Assembly: GCA_018434355.1 (NCBI GenBank)
Contig: JAHDPL010000012.1
Span: 1-64,000, forward strand
Direction: 5' to 3'
From: Sporomusaceae bacterium
Lineage (GTDB): Bacteria; Bacillota; Negativicutes; UBA1444
Length of the DNA stretch: 64,000 nucleotides
Each line of letters begins with the position of its first letter. Position 1 is the first letter of the stretch. Positions 19,300-29,015 of the stretch are shown one piece after another. The translations under genes and the position numbers were made by a program. The notes under the pieces were generated by a model. The model was not told where the DNA came from. It made no database searches and was given only the letters and a program-made list of their open reading frames with translations.

Positions 19300-20661
19300 T
19301 TAATACGCTCCCTTTCCACCTACTACATATTTTACTGTCTTCAGCAGAATCACCAGGTCCAGCCACACCGACCAGTTGCGCACATACCAGGAGTCGATTC
19401 GTACCCGGTCTGCATACGAGATATCATTGCGTCCGCTCACTTGCCACAGGCCGGTGATGCCCGGCTTTACCATGTAGTAATCATCGATAAAACGGCCATA
19501 TTTTTCCACCTCGGCTTGCACAATCGGCCGCGGCCCCACCAAACTCATTTCACCCTTCAGCACGTTCATAAACTGCGGCAGTTCATCCAGGCTGGTTTTT
19601 CGCAAAATCCGTCCAATACGCGTAATCCGCGGATCTTCTTTCAGTTTATAGTTTTGTTCCCATTCCTGCAAACACTCCGGGTGCGCCTCCAGGAAGTGTT
19701 GCAGTTTCGCCTGCGCGTCCGGCACCATCGTGCGAAACTTGTAGCAGGGAAATTCCTTGCCGCCGCGTCCCACCCTTCGGTGGGAAAACACGATCGGACC
19801 CGGTGAATCGATGTAAATCAACAAACCCAGCACGCAGTAAAGGGGAAAAAAGATCATCAGGCCGATTAGCGCCCCGACAAAATCCAGCCCCCACTTGTAG
19901 GCCCGGTTCGTCAAACTCGCCATATTGTTGCGTGTACGCATCAGGACTAATTTTTGGTCGAAAAAGGTCTCGACATCCAGATTGCCTACCGGTAGTCCGA
20001 ACAGATCCGGCACGATCATCACATCACGGGTAATATGTTGGATCCGGCAAAACAAATCGACCAAGCGCGCTTTGGCCATCCCCGGCGCCGCCAAAACCAC
20101 CGTACCGATCTGGTGCCGCTCAATCACTTGCTCTACTTCGTCAAACCGTCCCAGTACCGGAAATTGCTTGGTGAGCTTTCGCTGCTCCGGAAAATCTTCC
20201 AGCAATCCGATGATACGGTACCCAATCGTCGGGTCTTGCTGAAATACCTGCGCCAGCAATTCGGCCGTCTTTCCTGCTCCAACCACCAGTACCGGCACTT
20301 CCCACAAGCCCAGACGAAACAAAATTCTTTTTGCTGCATACCGCACGGAAAATAGCAAAAAGAATGAAAATACCGCGGACAATAGAAGCAGGGACCGAGA
20401 AAACTCGCGTTCACCGCTGAAAAAAAAGTTTAGGGCAGACAATACCAGCGTACCAAAAAAACAGACTCGCGCCAGTCCCTGGATCCGTTTCCAGAGAAAC
20501 CGGTGCGGTTCGTACATCCGCTCCGACACCATAAAGCATAAGTATACCGAAGGAATCACCAGATACAACATCTCACTGCGCCAGACAACCGGTTCCTGAA
20601 ACCAGCCCCAAGTGACAAAAAATTGGTTGCGTATCCAAGTGGATAGCAACAACGCTGCCAC
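19300..20661 (-). CDS. WbaP-type undecaprenyl-phosphate hexose-1-phosphate transferase
   Basis: This membrane enzyme starts glycan assembly by moving hexose-1-phosphate from UDP-sugar to undecaprenyl phosphate. The N-half has several hydrophobic segments and a NAD-like fold ([15 protein letters not shown]). The C-terminal catalytic domain shows [50 protein letters not shown] and [13 protein letters not shown]. The listed start is the first GTG (20661). The open frame continues upstream for about 24 codons with sensible hydrophobic sequence to an ATC (20733) that has GGGAGG 9 bases before it, so the true protein is probably longer. Galactose or glucose is the likely sugar. Confidence 0.92.
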   Translation of the reverse strand: MAALLLSTWIRNQFFVTWGWFQEPVVWRSEMLYLVIPSVYLCFMVSERMYEPHRFLWKRIQGLARVCFFGTLVLSALNFFFSGEREFSRSLLLLSAVFSFFLLFSVRYAAKRILFRLGLWEVPVLVVGAGKTAELLAQVFQQDPTIGYRIIGLLEDFPEQRKLTKQFPVLGRFDEVEQVIERHQIGTVVLAAPGMAKARLVDLFCRIQHITRDVMIVPDLFGLPVGNLDVETFFDQKLVLMRTRNNMASLTNRAYKWGLDFVGALIGLMIFFPLYCVLGLLIYIDSPGPIVFSHRRVGRGGKEFPCYKFRTMVPDAQAKLQHFLEAHPECLQEWEQNYKLKEDPRITRIGRILRKTSLDELPQFMNVLKGEMSLVGPRPIVQAEVEKYGRFIDDYYMVKPGITGLWQVSGRNDISYADRVRIDSWYVRNWSVWLDLVILLKTVKYVVGGKGAY

Positions 20662-20794
20662 CAGACAAACGTAATCTAGCCCAACAAAGACAACTCGACT
20701 GATTCGACGGCTCAGAAATCGTAGTATGCGGATGACGTAGCGCCTCCCTCAATCCGTTGGAAAGCAAACCCTGAAAAAACCTCTGTTAGAATAA

Positions 20795-20869
20795 TACTTT
20801 TATTATAGTTAAAGTAATGGCGTTGTCATTATCCTGTCTGGATAATCTAAACTCCCAGTTAAGACAACG
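20795..20869 (-). promoter_or_regulatory. Promoter before the WbaP-rfb genes, within nested inverted repeats
   Basis: On the minus strand ATGACA (20824-20829) and a perfect TATAAT (20802-20807) are 16 bases apart, a strong sigma-A type promoter. The -35 box lies in the left arm of a nested inverted repeat: CGTTGTC (20821-20827) with GACAACG (20863-20869), and inside it ATTATCC (20828-20834) with GGATAAT (20840-20846). This looks like a repressor site or a structured end of the fcl transcript. It would give wbaP, rfbBCD and the exporter their own transcription. Confidence 0.6.
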
Positions 20870-20885
20870 GCTGCGCCACCAGGGT

Positions 20886-21815
20886 TTAATAATTGTCCAC
20901 AAACCATGCATAAGTTTTTGCCAGCCCCTGCCCAAGATCAGTTTTTGCTTGCCAGCCCAATGCGTTGATTTTTCTGACGTCCAGCAGTTTTTGCGGTGTC
21001 CCGTCAGGTTTGGTCCGGTCGTAAACCAGTTCCCCCTTGTATCCAACCGTGTCCGCCAGCATCGCAGCCAGTTCGGCGATTGTCAGATCCTGTCCCCTGC
21101 CGATATTGACAATACCAGCTTCATTGTAATGTTGCATCAAAAAAACGCAAGCTTCTGCCAAGTCGTCGACAAACAGGAACTCTCGCCTTGGAGCGCCGCT
21201 GCCCCATATCGTCACTGATGCTTGATAATTTACTTTTGCTTCATGAAACTTGCGCAGCAGTGCAGGCAAAACGTGAGAGTTGTCCAGGTCAAAATTATCG
21301 CCGGGACCGTATAGATTGGTCGGCATGACGGAGATGAAGTTGCAGCCGTATTGCCGTCGATAGGCATTGCACAGCGAGATGCCTGCTAGTTTTGCCATCG
21401 CATAGGGTTCGTTGGTCGGCTCCAGCGGCCCGGTCATCAGGCATTCTTCCCGGATCGGTTGTGGGCACAGTCGCGGGTATATGCAGGAGCTGCCCAGGAA
21501 CAAAAGCTTTTTTACTCCGCTGCGGTGCGCCGCCTGAATCACGTTGGTTTCCATCATCAGGTTTTGGTAGATGAAATCGGCAGGATAGCTATTATTGGCC
21601 AGTATGCCGCCGACTTTGGCCGCCGCCAGAAACACATATTCGGGCTGCTCCAGCTGGAAAAAAGCGTCGACTGCCTGTTGGCAGGTCAGATCGAGTTCGG
21701 CATGGTTCCGTTCCAACAACCGTTCATATCCGTGCGAACGCAGCTGGCGTGAAATCGCTGATCCTACCAGCCCGCGGTGGCCGGCCACGAATATTTTTGC
21801 CGTTTTCTCCATCAT
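20886..21815 (-). CDS. fcl: GDP-L-fucose synthase
   Basis: This SDR epimerase-reductase makes GDP-L-fucose from GDP-4-keto-6-deoxymannose with NADPH. The cofactor loop is [55 protein letters not shown] and the catalytic [20 protein letters not shown] are typical, as is [14 protein letters not shown]. Length is 309 residues. It overlaps gmd by ATGA, the normal pairing for GDP-fucose synthesis. A GDP-mannose source is not encoded in this window. Confidence 0.96.
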   Translation of the reverse strand: MMEKTAKIFVAGHRGLVGSAISRQLRSHGYERLLERNHAELDLTCQQAVDAFFQLEQPEYVFLAAAKVGGILANNSYPADFIYQNLMMETNVIQAAHRSGVKKLLFLGSSCIYPRLCPQPIREECLMTGPLEPTNEPYAMAKLAGISLCNAYRRQYGCNFISVMPTNLYGPGDNFDLDNSHVLPALLRKFHEAKVNYQASVTIWGSGAPRREFLFVDDLAEACVFLMQHYNEAGIVNIGRGQDLTIAELAAMLADTVGYKGELVYDRTKPDGTPQKLLDVRKINALGWQAKTDLGQGLAKTYAWFVDNY

Positions 21816-22903
21816 TCGTCATAGCTCCCGTTCATCCGGTAGCCGTGTTGTTCGCAAAGTTGATCTCGCTGGGCGTTTTTCAGGTCCTCTGCCACCATCA
21901 TCCGCACCAGTTCGGCAAAGGAAGTCTGTGGAGACCAGCCGAGTTTTTGTTTGGCCTTGCTGGCGTCGCCTTGGAGAAATTCGACTTCTGTCGGCCGAAA
22001 ATAGCGCGGGTCGACCGCCACCAGCCGCTCACCCGTACTTGCATCGATTCCCTGTTCATTTACGCCTTCGCCCTGCCAAACTATATGGATGCCCACTTCG
22101 TCAAAAGCAGCCTCGATAAACTCTCGTACTGAGTGGACTTCCCCTGTTGCGATGACATAGTCTTCCGGTTCATTTTGTTGCAGCATTTTCCACATCGCCC
22201 GCACGTAATCCCCGGCGTAGCCCCAGTCGCGCTGCGCGTTCAGATTGCCCACCCATAACGTCTTTTGCAAGCCCAGTTTAATCCGCGCCACCGCTCGGGT
22301 TATTTTGCGAGTGACAAAGGTTTCACCCCGAATCGGTGACTCGTGGTTGAATAAGATCCCGTTGCAGGCATACATCCCGTAGGCTTCCCGGTAATTCACC
22401 GTGATCCAGTATCCATAGAGTTTGGCCACGCCATAGGGACTGCGCGGGTAAAACGGCGTCGTTTCTTTCTGCGGTCGTTCCTGCACCAATCCGAACAGTT
22501 CACTGGTCGATGCCTGATAAAACCGTGTTTTGTCCTGCAACTTTAGAATCCGGATCGCTTCCAACAGTCTGAGTGTGCCGAGTGCATCACTGTTAGCCGT
22601 ATACTCCGGAGTTTCAAACGAGACCTGTACATGGCTCTGCGCGGCTAGGTTATAGATTTCATCCGGTTGCACTTCCTGGATGATCCGGATCAAATTGGTC
22701 GAGTCCGTCAAATCTCCATAATGGAGAAAAAAACTGGGATTGATTTCGTGGCGGTCCTGGTACAGATGGTCGATCCGCGCCGTGTTAAACTGGGAACTGC
22801 GCCGCTTAAGACCATGCACGATGTAGCCTTTTTTCAAAAGATACTCCGACAAATACGCCCCGTCCTGACCGGTGACACCGGTGATAAGAGCAGTTTTCTG
22901 CAT
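21812..22903 (-). CDS. gmd: GDP-mannose 4,6-dehydratase
   Basis: Gmd converts GDP-mannose to GDP-4-keto-6-deoxymannose, the precursor of GDP-fucose or GDP-rhamnose. The start is placed at ATG 22903 because GGAGG lies 8 bases before it; the in-frame ATG at 22918 would contain that ribosome site. The protein opens [22 protein letters not shown] and shows [63 protein letters not shown] and [16 protein letters not shown]. The length of 363 residues is standard. Confidence 0.96.
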   Translation of the reverse strand: MQKTALITGVTGQDGAYLSEYLLKKGYIVHGLKRRSSQFNTARIDHLYQDRHEINPSFFLHYGDLTDSTNLIRIIQEVQPDEIYNLAAQSHVQVSFETPEYTANSDALGTLRLLEAIRILKLQDKTRFYQASTSELFGLVQERPQKETTPFYPRSPYGVAKLYGYWITVNYREAYGMYACNGILFNHESPIRGETFVTRKITRAVARIKLGLQKTLWVGNLNAQRDWGYAGDYVRAMWKMLQQNEPEDYVIATGEVHSVREFIEAAFDEVGIHIVWQGEGVNEQGIDASTGERLVAVDPRYFRPTEVEFLQGDASKAKQKLGWSPQTSFAELVRMMVAEDLKNAQRDQLCEQHGYRMNGSYDE

Positions 22904-22923
22904 GGCATTTTCCTCCATCTTTA

Positions 22924-24303
22924 TTATCGATTTGAGTACGATTTAGTACAGAGTTTTCTTCCTTTGGCTTCTACCAAAGGTTTCAGATGTTCATAGGCGA
23001 TATAATCGATATCCGATCGGTGAAACGCGTCTGCCTGTTCCAGAACCGGCACGCAACCTGTGTCCTTTACTTCCTGCGGCACTACAAAACGTGATTGCAA
23101 CAAAGAGGGGTTTTGCACCACCCGAATGGTTGTGCCGACCACCTCAACGGTGGAGTGCAGGGCGCACAGCAGTAGAAATGCGGCAAAAGCTTTTCGCCCC
23201 CGCCTTGAAAATTCCATTTGGGGATGAAGCAGCAAAAAAGCGGCAACCAAGGCCACCAGCGACGGTTCGAAGTATCGGGCGCCGATCTCCGCGTAGGAAA
23301 CCAAATAACCAAAGAACATCGCCGATCCATAGAGAAATATCAGCAACGCCGGGAATCGAACGGTACGGATATCACGCAGCAGTCGCCACACTGACAGTCC
23401 CCACAGGACTATGTGGATGAAGATGAACGATAGTCTTTCCAAAAACACCCTTAGCCAAGCCTCCACGTTCCCGGTACCCAAAAGGCTGGTCTGGCTGCCG
23501 CGCGTATGCAGGACGTTGAATCCTGCCATGTAATTTACTGGATCAAACATATAGTTAAAAAGATTACCGACAAGGTTTCCGGCGACGGCGAGAACCAGGA
23601 CCGGCAGCAACCCCTTCGCACCGGGCCTGTTAATTTCCAGCAGTCTGCCCATGAACATACAGGCGCCACAGACGCCAACGGCTGCCAGAAGGACCATACT
23701 CGCTTCATTCTTACCAAAGCCGGAAAAAAACGCAACTGCGAACAGCAGCGGGTACAGCAAGATTCTAGGAAACCGTTCGTCGTCAAATAGCAGGATGACC
23801 ACGGAAAACAACCCTGCGATCAGCACTCCGACACTCGCATCGATGTTGATATTGGTTGTATTTAGCAGGGACGCCGGCCAGACAGCAAGACAATAGAAAA
23901 GAAAAACAAAAAACCTATCAGAAGCAACGAAGTCACGAGACCGTGTTTGACGCAGGCGATTCCAAGCAGCGATCATTATGATCCATATGGCGTATTCAAA
24001 GAGAGAGTAAGCAAACCGCGTCAACACTGTCGTCCACAGTTCGGGCCAGCGGGAATAGTCGATTAATCCCCCCCAGAACATGCCCCAGTAGCGTAGAACC
24101 TCATAGATCAGGGCTGGATGTTCGATGATCATGTAGAGGGTCACGCCCTCTAAGCGCCCCATCTGCGAGTAGTTTGGACCAGAAGGCTGGTAGAGGAAGA
24201 TTTCCGCGAAAATCCCTTCCTCACCACGAAGAATCAATGGATAAAAGATCAAACGCGCAAAAAAGTATAAAGCCGTGAAGATCAATAACTGTTTTCGCGT
24301 CAT
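22924..24303 (-). CDS. Polytopic membrane protein, possible lipid-sugar glycosyltransferase
   Basis: The protein has about 10-12 hydrophobic segments over 459 residues, with a long periplasmic-type loop after the first helix ([24 protein letters not shown]). It lacks a motif I can assign with certainty. The layout, an acidic first loop and co-operonic position next to a DPM1-like GT2 gene suggest a GT-C transferase that uses a polyprenyl-phosphate sugar made by its neighbour (inference). It could instead be a structural polymerase-like protein. It overlaps the GT2 gene by ATGA at 24300-24303. Confidence 0.7.
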   Translation of the reverse strand: MTRKQLLIFTALYFFARLIFYPLILRGEEGIFAEIFLYQPSGPNYSQMGRLEGVTLYMIIEHPALIYEVLRYWGMFWGGLIDYSRWPELWTTVLTRFAYSLFEYAIWIIMIAAWNRLRQTRSRDFVASDRFFVFLFYCLAVWPASLLNTTNINIDASVGVLIAGLFSVVILLFDDERFPRILLYPLLFAVAFFSGFGKNEASMVLLAAVGVCGACMFMGRLLEINRPGAKGLLPVLVLAVAGNLVGNLFNYMFDPVNYMAGFNVLHTRGSQTSLLGTGNVEAWLRVFLERLSFIFIHIVLWGLSVWRLLRDIRTVRFPALLIFLYGSAMFFGYLVSYAEIGARYFEPSLVALVAAFLLLHPQMEFSRRGRKAFAAFLLLCALHSTVEVVGTTIRVVQNPSLLQSRFVVPQEVKDTGCVPVLEQADAFHRSDIDYIAYEHLKPLVEAKGRKLCTKSYSNR

Positions 24304-25577
24304 ATAAACCGCAGCCTCGACGCCGCAAAAACGAGCATGCGCAGGAGGATGGCGCCGTGGCTCCAGCGGGAAATGTTGGTGCTACCATAGGTGCGGTTCT
24401 TGTAGCTGATCGGCACTTCAACGATTTTCAGTCCCATGCGCGCCGAACCGAAGATCAGGTCAAAATCGCCGAACGGATCGAAGTTGCCGAAATAGCTTCG
24501 ATGGGAAGCCAGTTTTTTGTAGTTTTCGCGAGTGAGCACTTTCGTGCCACAGAGGGTATCCTTGAACCGCTGGCCGACGACAAAGGAGAATGCCAGCGCA
24601 AAGAATTTGTTCGCCACCATGTTCAGGAACCTCATCGCTTCCCCCTCCATCGGATACACCAGGCGGCTGCCGTTGATGAATTCGCCTTTGCCGCTAGTGA
24701 TTGCCTGGTAAAACTTCGGCAGGTCTTCCGGCGGCACCGTCATGTCGGCATCCAGGATCATTAAAATATCTTTGGTCGCCATACCAAATCCTTTACGAAC
24801 GGCATCCCCCTTTCCCTTCCCGTCCTGCTGGGCGATGAGGATACGGTGGGTTGCGCCGTATTTTTCGGCGGCGGCCTGGATGGTCTCCCAGGTGTTGTCT
24901 TTGGAGTGGCCTTCGACAAAAATCAGCTCGTCGTCCGGACCCATGCGGGGCAGGCGCCGGATGATGCCCTCGATGTTGCCTGCCTCATTGCGGGCCGCCA
25001 CGACGACAGAAACGGAAGGTGCTGGACCGGTCGCGACTTCAGCACGGGGGCGCGCCACCAGGATGTTGACCATGGTCAGAGAGCGAAAAAACGGCAACGG
25101 CGCGATAAACCGGTTCAGGAAATCGCTTAACAGCGGTATCCATAACGGGCACAGCACCTTGCCTTCAAGTCGGACCGGTTCAAAATCGGTCAGCAGTAAA
25201 AAATTCTCCATATCTTCATGGCTAACCCAGTTCTGCTCCGGGGTACGACGTCGCAAGCCGAGAGCCGTCGCAAATAGAAGAAATGGTCGCCAGAGAGAAC
25301 TGTAGTAAGTGATGATGAGCCGAGTGGAAGGTGCGCAACAGGTGTGAACCTGATTTAGGAACGACTGTATATCTCGCTCATAATGAACCATTCCCTGAAT
25401 GACGATGTAATCCGGCGGGTTGTCCTGCTGCTGCCGGCACTGCTCAAGCGTCGAACGCATCAAGGCTGGGTCCGACCAATCTTCTCCCTCGGGGCATAGC
25501 AACACTGCCGAGTCGTTGTCCCTGACAAACAGATGAATATAACTTTTCAGTTTTTGGTAAAAATACCGCCGGATCAT
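24300..25577 (-). CDS. Methyltransferase-like domain fused to GT2 polyprenyl-phosphate sugar transferase
   Basis: The C-terminal half (from about residue 190) is a DPM1-like GT2 domain: VSVVVAARNEAGNIEGIIRR, LIFVEGHSKDNTWETI, ILDADMTVPPEDL, INGSRLVYPMEGEAMRFLN and FKDTLCGTKVL. Such enzymes load a sugar on a polyprenyl phosphate. The N-terminal half resembles a Rossmann methyltransferase (YHERD-like loop, SSLWRPFLLFATALGLRRR, HEDMENFLLLTDFEPV), but the glycine-rich SAM loop is poor (LLCPEGEDW). The start is ATG 25577, which overlaps the upstream stop by ATGA; an ATG at 25655 would overlap it by 82 bases. The expected partner is the polytopic protein that follows. Confidence 0.82.
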   Translation of the reverse strand: MIRRYFYQKLKSYIHLFVRDNDSAVLLCPEGEDWSDPALMRSTLEQCRQQQDNPPDYIVIQGMVHYERDIQSFLNQVHTCCAPSTRLIITYYSSLWRPFLLFATALGLRRRTPEQNWVSHEDMENFLLLTDFEPVRLEGKVLCPLWIPLLSDFLNRFIAPLPFFRSLTMVNILVARPRAEVATGPAPSVSVVVAARNEAGNIEGIIRRLPRMGPDDELIFVEGHSKDNTWETIQAAAEKYGATHRILIAQQDGKGKGDAVRKGFGMATKDILMILDADMTVPPEDLPKFYQAITSGKGEFINGSRLVYPMEGEAMRFLNMVANKFFALAFSFVVGQRFKDTLCGTKVLTRENYKKLASHRSYFGNFDPFGDFDLIFGSARMGLKIVEVPISYKNRTYGSTNISRWSHGAILLRMLVFAASRLRFI

Positions 25578-26428
25578 CGGTACCGGCCTATTCCGTAATG
25601 CAATGCGACCCAACCTCCCTGCAAAATAAAGATTATCAACAACACGATCTGCCAAACTACAGAAAAAGCAACTGCCTGCGAGTCATCCACGCCATAAAAA
25701 CCAAGCGCCAGTACGCAGGCGACTTGATAAACCCCCACATAGCCAGGCGTCGATGGAATCGAACTGCCGGCCGCCAAAAAGATCTCCAACGTAACCGCCG
25801 CCAAAAATGGCACCTCCCAGCCAAAGGCGCGGAGCAACACGAACAAGGCCAGAAAATCGAATGAAAATGCCACTATTCCCAAAAACATTATCCAACCCAA
25901 ACGTTGTCTGTCTCGCAGAGGCGCAAAGCCAACCAGGATCGGGGCCAGTCTTTTGCCGGCCCAGCGGTCGCCCCACCGGACGAAGCAATAGAGCGCCAGT
26001 GCCGCCATCCCGAAGGTCCCTGCGACTGTCAATGCCATCGCGGCATTGATGGAGTGCCAGCCGGATCCGATAAGCATTCCGGCGAGCATTAACCCCAATA
26101 GTAGCCCGTCTGAGATCCTGTCGGCGATGGCAGAAGCAATTGCCTCTCCAGTCGAAATGCTGGCAAAACTCCGGATGGCTGCCATCCGAATGACTTCACC
26201 TGCCCGTGCGGGATATATCATGTTCCCCAGATATCCAAGCTGGGTCGCCCGCCAAAAATCATAGTAACGCGCAAGCGGCGCTCCGGCTGTCACGTTCCAA
26301 CGGGCCGCCCGTGCCGCGATTCCAACGCTGACTAAAATGGCCGACCCCATGACCATCAACAGGTCCACTCGCTGTAACGCGTCCCAAAAAACAGCCCATT
26401 CGATCTTTTGGGCGACCATCCACAGCAA
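25574..26428 (-). CDS. UPF0104/LPG-synthase-TM family membrane protein (flippase-like)
   Basis: This polytopic protein resembles the transmembrane part of MprF and the AglD-like family, thought to move or modify lipids. Family marks are YDFWRATQLGYLGNMIYPARAGEVIRM near residue 55 and the C-terminal STPGYVGVYQVACVLALGFYG. The listed start is a TTG at 26428 without a ribosome site. The frame extends 17 codons upstream to an ATT (26479) placed 10 bases after GGAGG, adding a typical first helix, so the real start is probably there. It may act on the lipid-linked sugar made by the GT2 gene after it. Confidence 0.85.
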   Translation of the reverse strand: MLWMVAQKIEWAVFWDALQRVDLLMVMGSAILVSVGIAARAARWNVTAGAPLARYYDFWRATQLGYLGNMIYPARAGEVIRMAAIRSFASISTGEAIASAIADRISDGLLLGLMLAGMLIGSGWHSINAAMALTVAGTFGMAALALYCFVRWGDRWAGKRLAPILVGFAPLRDRQRLGWIMFLGIVAFSFDFLALFVLLRAFGWEVPFLAAVTLEIFLAAGSSIPSTPGYVGVYQVACVLALGFYGVDDSQAVAFSVVWQIVLLIIFILQGGWVALHYGIGRYR

Positions 26429-26494
26429 GCCGGCGCTGACGACGAACCCGAAAAGGATCAGTCCTTTTTGCTTGCTAATCGCGCCCCCCCCTCC

Positions 26495-27679
26495 CTAAAG
26501 ACAAGTTTTTTCCTGTTCGTTCGTCGAATTATTCCAACTGGCCCCAATCAAAAACCAGCAGAACTGAAAACCGGCTGGAAAATGATAAATCAGATTATCA
26601 GTCAGCCCATATAGCAAAAAACCCAGAATTGAAAAGGGTATCGCTTTCTGCCAGAAATCGGCGTCAGCCTGCAGCGCATTGCGGGTCACTCTTCGCAAAG
26701 GATAACCCCATAACGCGGCAAAAGCAATAAATCCCAAGATTCCTGCTTCGGCAAGGGTTTGCAAGTAGATGCTGTGTGGATGCGGATGACGGCCTTCCTT
26801 CGCCTCAGGCAAAATATAGTTGCGTTCATAAAGGTCGCCAAAATTGCCGAGTCCGATGCCCAATCCTGGATGGTCCAGAAACATGTTTTTGGCACTCTTC
26901 CACATCAACAACCGCTCCGACACACTCTGAGCCTGCAACGTGGCGCCTTCCAACAGAGAATTTTGCAGTTTGGGTTGATATAAGAAAACAGCTCCCGCCA
27001 ATAAGATCATAACCAATGTAAACCAAAGTTTATGCTTCCTTTGCACCTGCGTCATCAGAACCATCAACAGCGAAACTGCCCCCAGGGAGATCCAGGCCCC
27101 TCTAATCTGAGTAAACAGAAGAGCGGCGAGGGTCATCAACGCCAACCCCAACAGTGCAAGCCTAAAAAAAACCTGCCGCCACGAAATCCAAACTGCCCCA
27201 GTAATCAGCAAAGGAAACGCCTGCAAGATTTGTCCGGCCAGTTGCAGTCTCCCCAAAAATCCACCTTCAGAGCCGCGTCCAAGGATACCCAGATAGGTTT
27301 GATATGAACATGCTGCAACCAAGGATATCGAGATTGCAACCAGCATCTTTTGCCGTCGCTCAGTAGTGTTCACTGCAAACGAACCCAGGACAAAAGGAAT
27401 GACCAAGTTATAGCCGACCTGCCAGGTCTTTTCCAAACTGATCTTCATATTATAGCCGTTCCATGCGGACAATAGACAAACGGACAAAAAAATACCGGCC
27501 AGCAAGAGCATCCTCGGATCCAAACGCAACTCCTCGCGTGATAGAAAAATCCGCCCGATCAACAGCAGCACAGCCGAGTCCATTGCAAAGTTGGCCAGAG
27601 GGACTGAAAGGGAAAAGACCAGGCCGTAGAGCAGCAGAAAGCCGAATATGCCAGTATCCAGCCTTGATACAGTGATCAT
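26495..27679 (-). CDS. O-antigen ligase/polymerase family membrane protein (WaaL/Wzy_C)
   Basis: The protein has about 11-12 membrane segments. The large periplasmic loop carries GIGLGNFGDLYERNYILPEA, followed by HPHPHSIYLQTLAEAGILGFI, the Wzy_C signature. Families with this motif either ligate finished O-antigen from undecaprenyl pyrophosphate to lipid A core or polymerise repeat units; with an ABC exporter in the same operon, ligation is more likely. Ribosome site AGGGGGG lies 6 bases before the ATG. It is the first gene of the long minus-strand operon. Confidence 0.87.
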   Translation of the reverse strand: MITVSRLDTGIFGFLLLYGLVFSLSVPLANFAMDSAVLLLIGRIFLSREELRLDPRMLLLAGIFLSVCLLSAWNGYNMKISLEKTWQVGYNLVIPFVLGSFAVNTTERRQKMLVAISISLVAACSYQTYLGILGRGSEGGFLGRLQLAGQILQAFPLLITGAVWISWRQVFFRLALLGLALMTLAALLFTQIRGAWISLGAVSLLMVLMTQVQRKHKLWFTLVMILLAGAVFLYQPKLQNSLLEGATLQAQSVSERLLMWKSAKNMFLDHPGLGIGLGNFGDLYERNYILPEAKEGRHPHPHSIYLQTLAEAGILGFIAFAALWGYPLRRVTRNALQADADFWQKAIPFSILGFLLYGLTDNLIYHFPAGFQFCWFLIGASWNNSTNEQEKTCL

Positions 27680-27705
27680 GAACAGCCCCCCTTGTGTTTT
27701 GCCTA

Positions 27706-27745
27706 ATATTTTAATTTTAGCACACTAATTTCCAGTTTCCTAGCC
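27706..27745 (-). promoter_or_regulatory. Candidate extended -10 promoter of the O-antigen operon
   Basis: On the minus strand TGCTAAAAT puts an extended -10 (TAAAAT, 27714-27719) about 35-40 bases before the ligase start. The -35 region (TAGGAA or near) is poor, as is common with extended -10 sites. This is the only good minus-strand candidate in the divergent gap. Confidence 0.4.
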
Positions 27746-27810
27746 GATCAATCTGCGACCAGCTCAAATAATATAAGCAGTTTTGACACCTTTAGCACTA
27801 TTCAACCGAT

Positions 27811-27840
27811 TGATTTGGAGGTCTTTCTATGATATCTTAT
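27811..27840 (+). promoter_or_regulatory. Candidate promoter of the divergent glycosyltransferase operon
   Basis: TTGATT (27810-27815) and TATCTT (27833-27838) are 17 bases apart. A perfect TTGACA (27783-27788) lies further upstream but has no matching -10. Both are tentative. If the first is right, the short leader frame at 27829 would be wholly or partly outside the transcript. Confidence 0.25.
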
Positions 27841-27879
27841 GCTGGGAATAATATGTGTGCACTGAGGTGTCTGGTGTGA
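27829..27879 (+). CDS. Possible 16-codon leader peptide coupled to the GT4 gene
   Basis: ATG 27829 has GGAGG 7 bases before it and opens a short frame encoding MISYAGNNMCALRCLV. Its TGA overlaps the GTG start of the next gene as GTGA, the same coupling used throughout the operon. It may be a translated leader or a chance frame. No repeated regulatory codon or attenuator hairpin is seen. Confidence 0.35.
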   Translation: MISYAGNNMCALRCLV

Positions 27880-29015
27880 TCAAAGTTCTTTTTTCTTGGC
27901 ATGCTGCGGTTCTCGCCGCCAATCAGAATTACGTGGCCCATCTCGCGGCTGAATCCGATATGCAGATTACTTTACTAGTGCCACCTAGCTGGGATGAGTC
28001 AACCTCAATGGTGGAAGCGTATATTCCGCCAACTGAGGCGCCATATAGAGTCCGTATAGACCATGTTAAAAAAGCTTTCAAAGGCCTGAGTTTTCGATAT
28101 AAGAACATCCGTGCTACGCTAAAAGAAGAAAAACCGGATGTCATTTTTTTATACGAAGAACCTTATTCCTATGTTGCATGGCAAGTTCTCTATTGGAAGC
28201 AAAAAATTTGCCCGCAGGCAAAACTCATTTTCTATACGTGGCAAAATTTAGACTGCAAATATTCTTTGCTTCATAAATTAGCCGAAAAGTATGTCTTTAA
28301 ACATAGTGATCTTGGTGTGGCCGGTTCACTCGATGTTGAAAATGTTCTGCGTCTCCATGGTTTTAACAAGCAAATTCGTCGCATTCCATTAGCACTTGAT
28401 CCAACTGATTTTCCTCTTATTGACGGATCAATTTTGCGCAGGGAACTACAATTGCACAACTTTACTTTAGGCTATATCGGACGATTGGCTAAAGAAAAAG
28501 GACTGGAAGATTTGTTCCAAGCCCTGTCGTTACTACCTGATCGTCCCTGGCAACTGCTAATGATTGGAAGCGGCCCTGATGAATCAGCGTTGCGCAATCT
28601 AGCTAACCGATTGTGCATTGCAGACAAAATCACCTGGATTCCTTATGTAAAAAACACCGAAATGTATCGGTATTATCCGGCAATGGATGCATTTATCTTG
28701 CCCTCCCGCACCACAGTCGACTGGAAAGAACAGTTTGGTCGAGTATTAATTGAGGCCATGATTTGCCGAACTCCGGTCATCGGTTCTTCCTCTGGCGAAA
28801 TTCCCTTGGTGATTGGGGATGCAGGGCTCGTTTTTCCTGAACAAGATGCACAAAGCCTGGCAACTTCTATTATGAAATTAATGGATAACCCCGAACTGCG
28901 ACATAGTTTTTCTGAACTAGGCCGCGCAAGGGTATTAGAGCATTTCACCTGGCAAAAAATTGCGCAACAAACCGCCAATATCATCCGCGAAGTCGCTGAT
29001 AGGAGAAGCGAATGA
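27876..29015 (+). CDS. Glycosyltransferase family 4
   Basis: This GT-B retaining transferase is the first gene of the plus-strand operon. MIKVLFSWHAAVLAANQNY opens it. TLGYIGRLAKEKGLEDLFQAL is the interdomain strand-loop with the phosphate-binding lysine, and FILPSRTTVDWKEQFGRVLIEAMICRTPVIGS holds the donor-site E-x7-E. I chose GTG 27876 because GAGG is 8 bases upstream and the GTGA overlap is sensible; GTG codons at 27855 and 27867 are alternatives. Composition is AT-richer than the later genes of the operon. The acceptor is probably a heptose-containing core, judging from the GT9 genes behind it (inference). Confidence 0.9.
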   Translation: MIKVLFSWHAAVLAANQNYVAHLAAESDMQITLLVPPSWDESTSMVEAYIPPTEAPYRVRIDHVKKAFKGLSFRYKNIRATLKEEKPDVIFLYEEPYSYVAWQVLYWKQKICPQAKLIFYTWQNLDCKYSLLHKLAEKYVFKHSDLGVAGSLDVENVLRLHGFNKQIRRIPLALDPTDFPLIDGSILRRELQLHNFTLGYIGRLAKEKGLEDLFQALSLLPDRPWQLLMIGSGPDESALRNLANRLCIADKITWIPYVKNTEMYRYYPAMDAFILPSRTTVDWKEQFGRVLIEAMICRTPVIGSSSGEIPLVIGDAGLVFPEQDAQSLATSIMKLMDNPELRHSFSELGRARVLEHFTWQKIAQQTANIIREVADRRSE

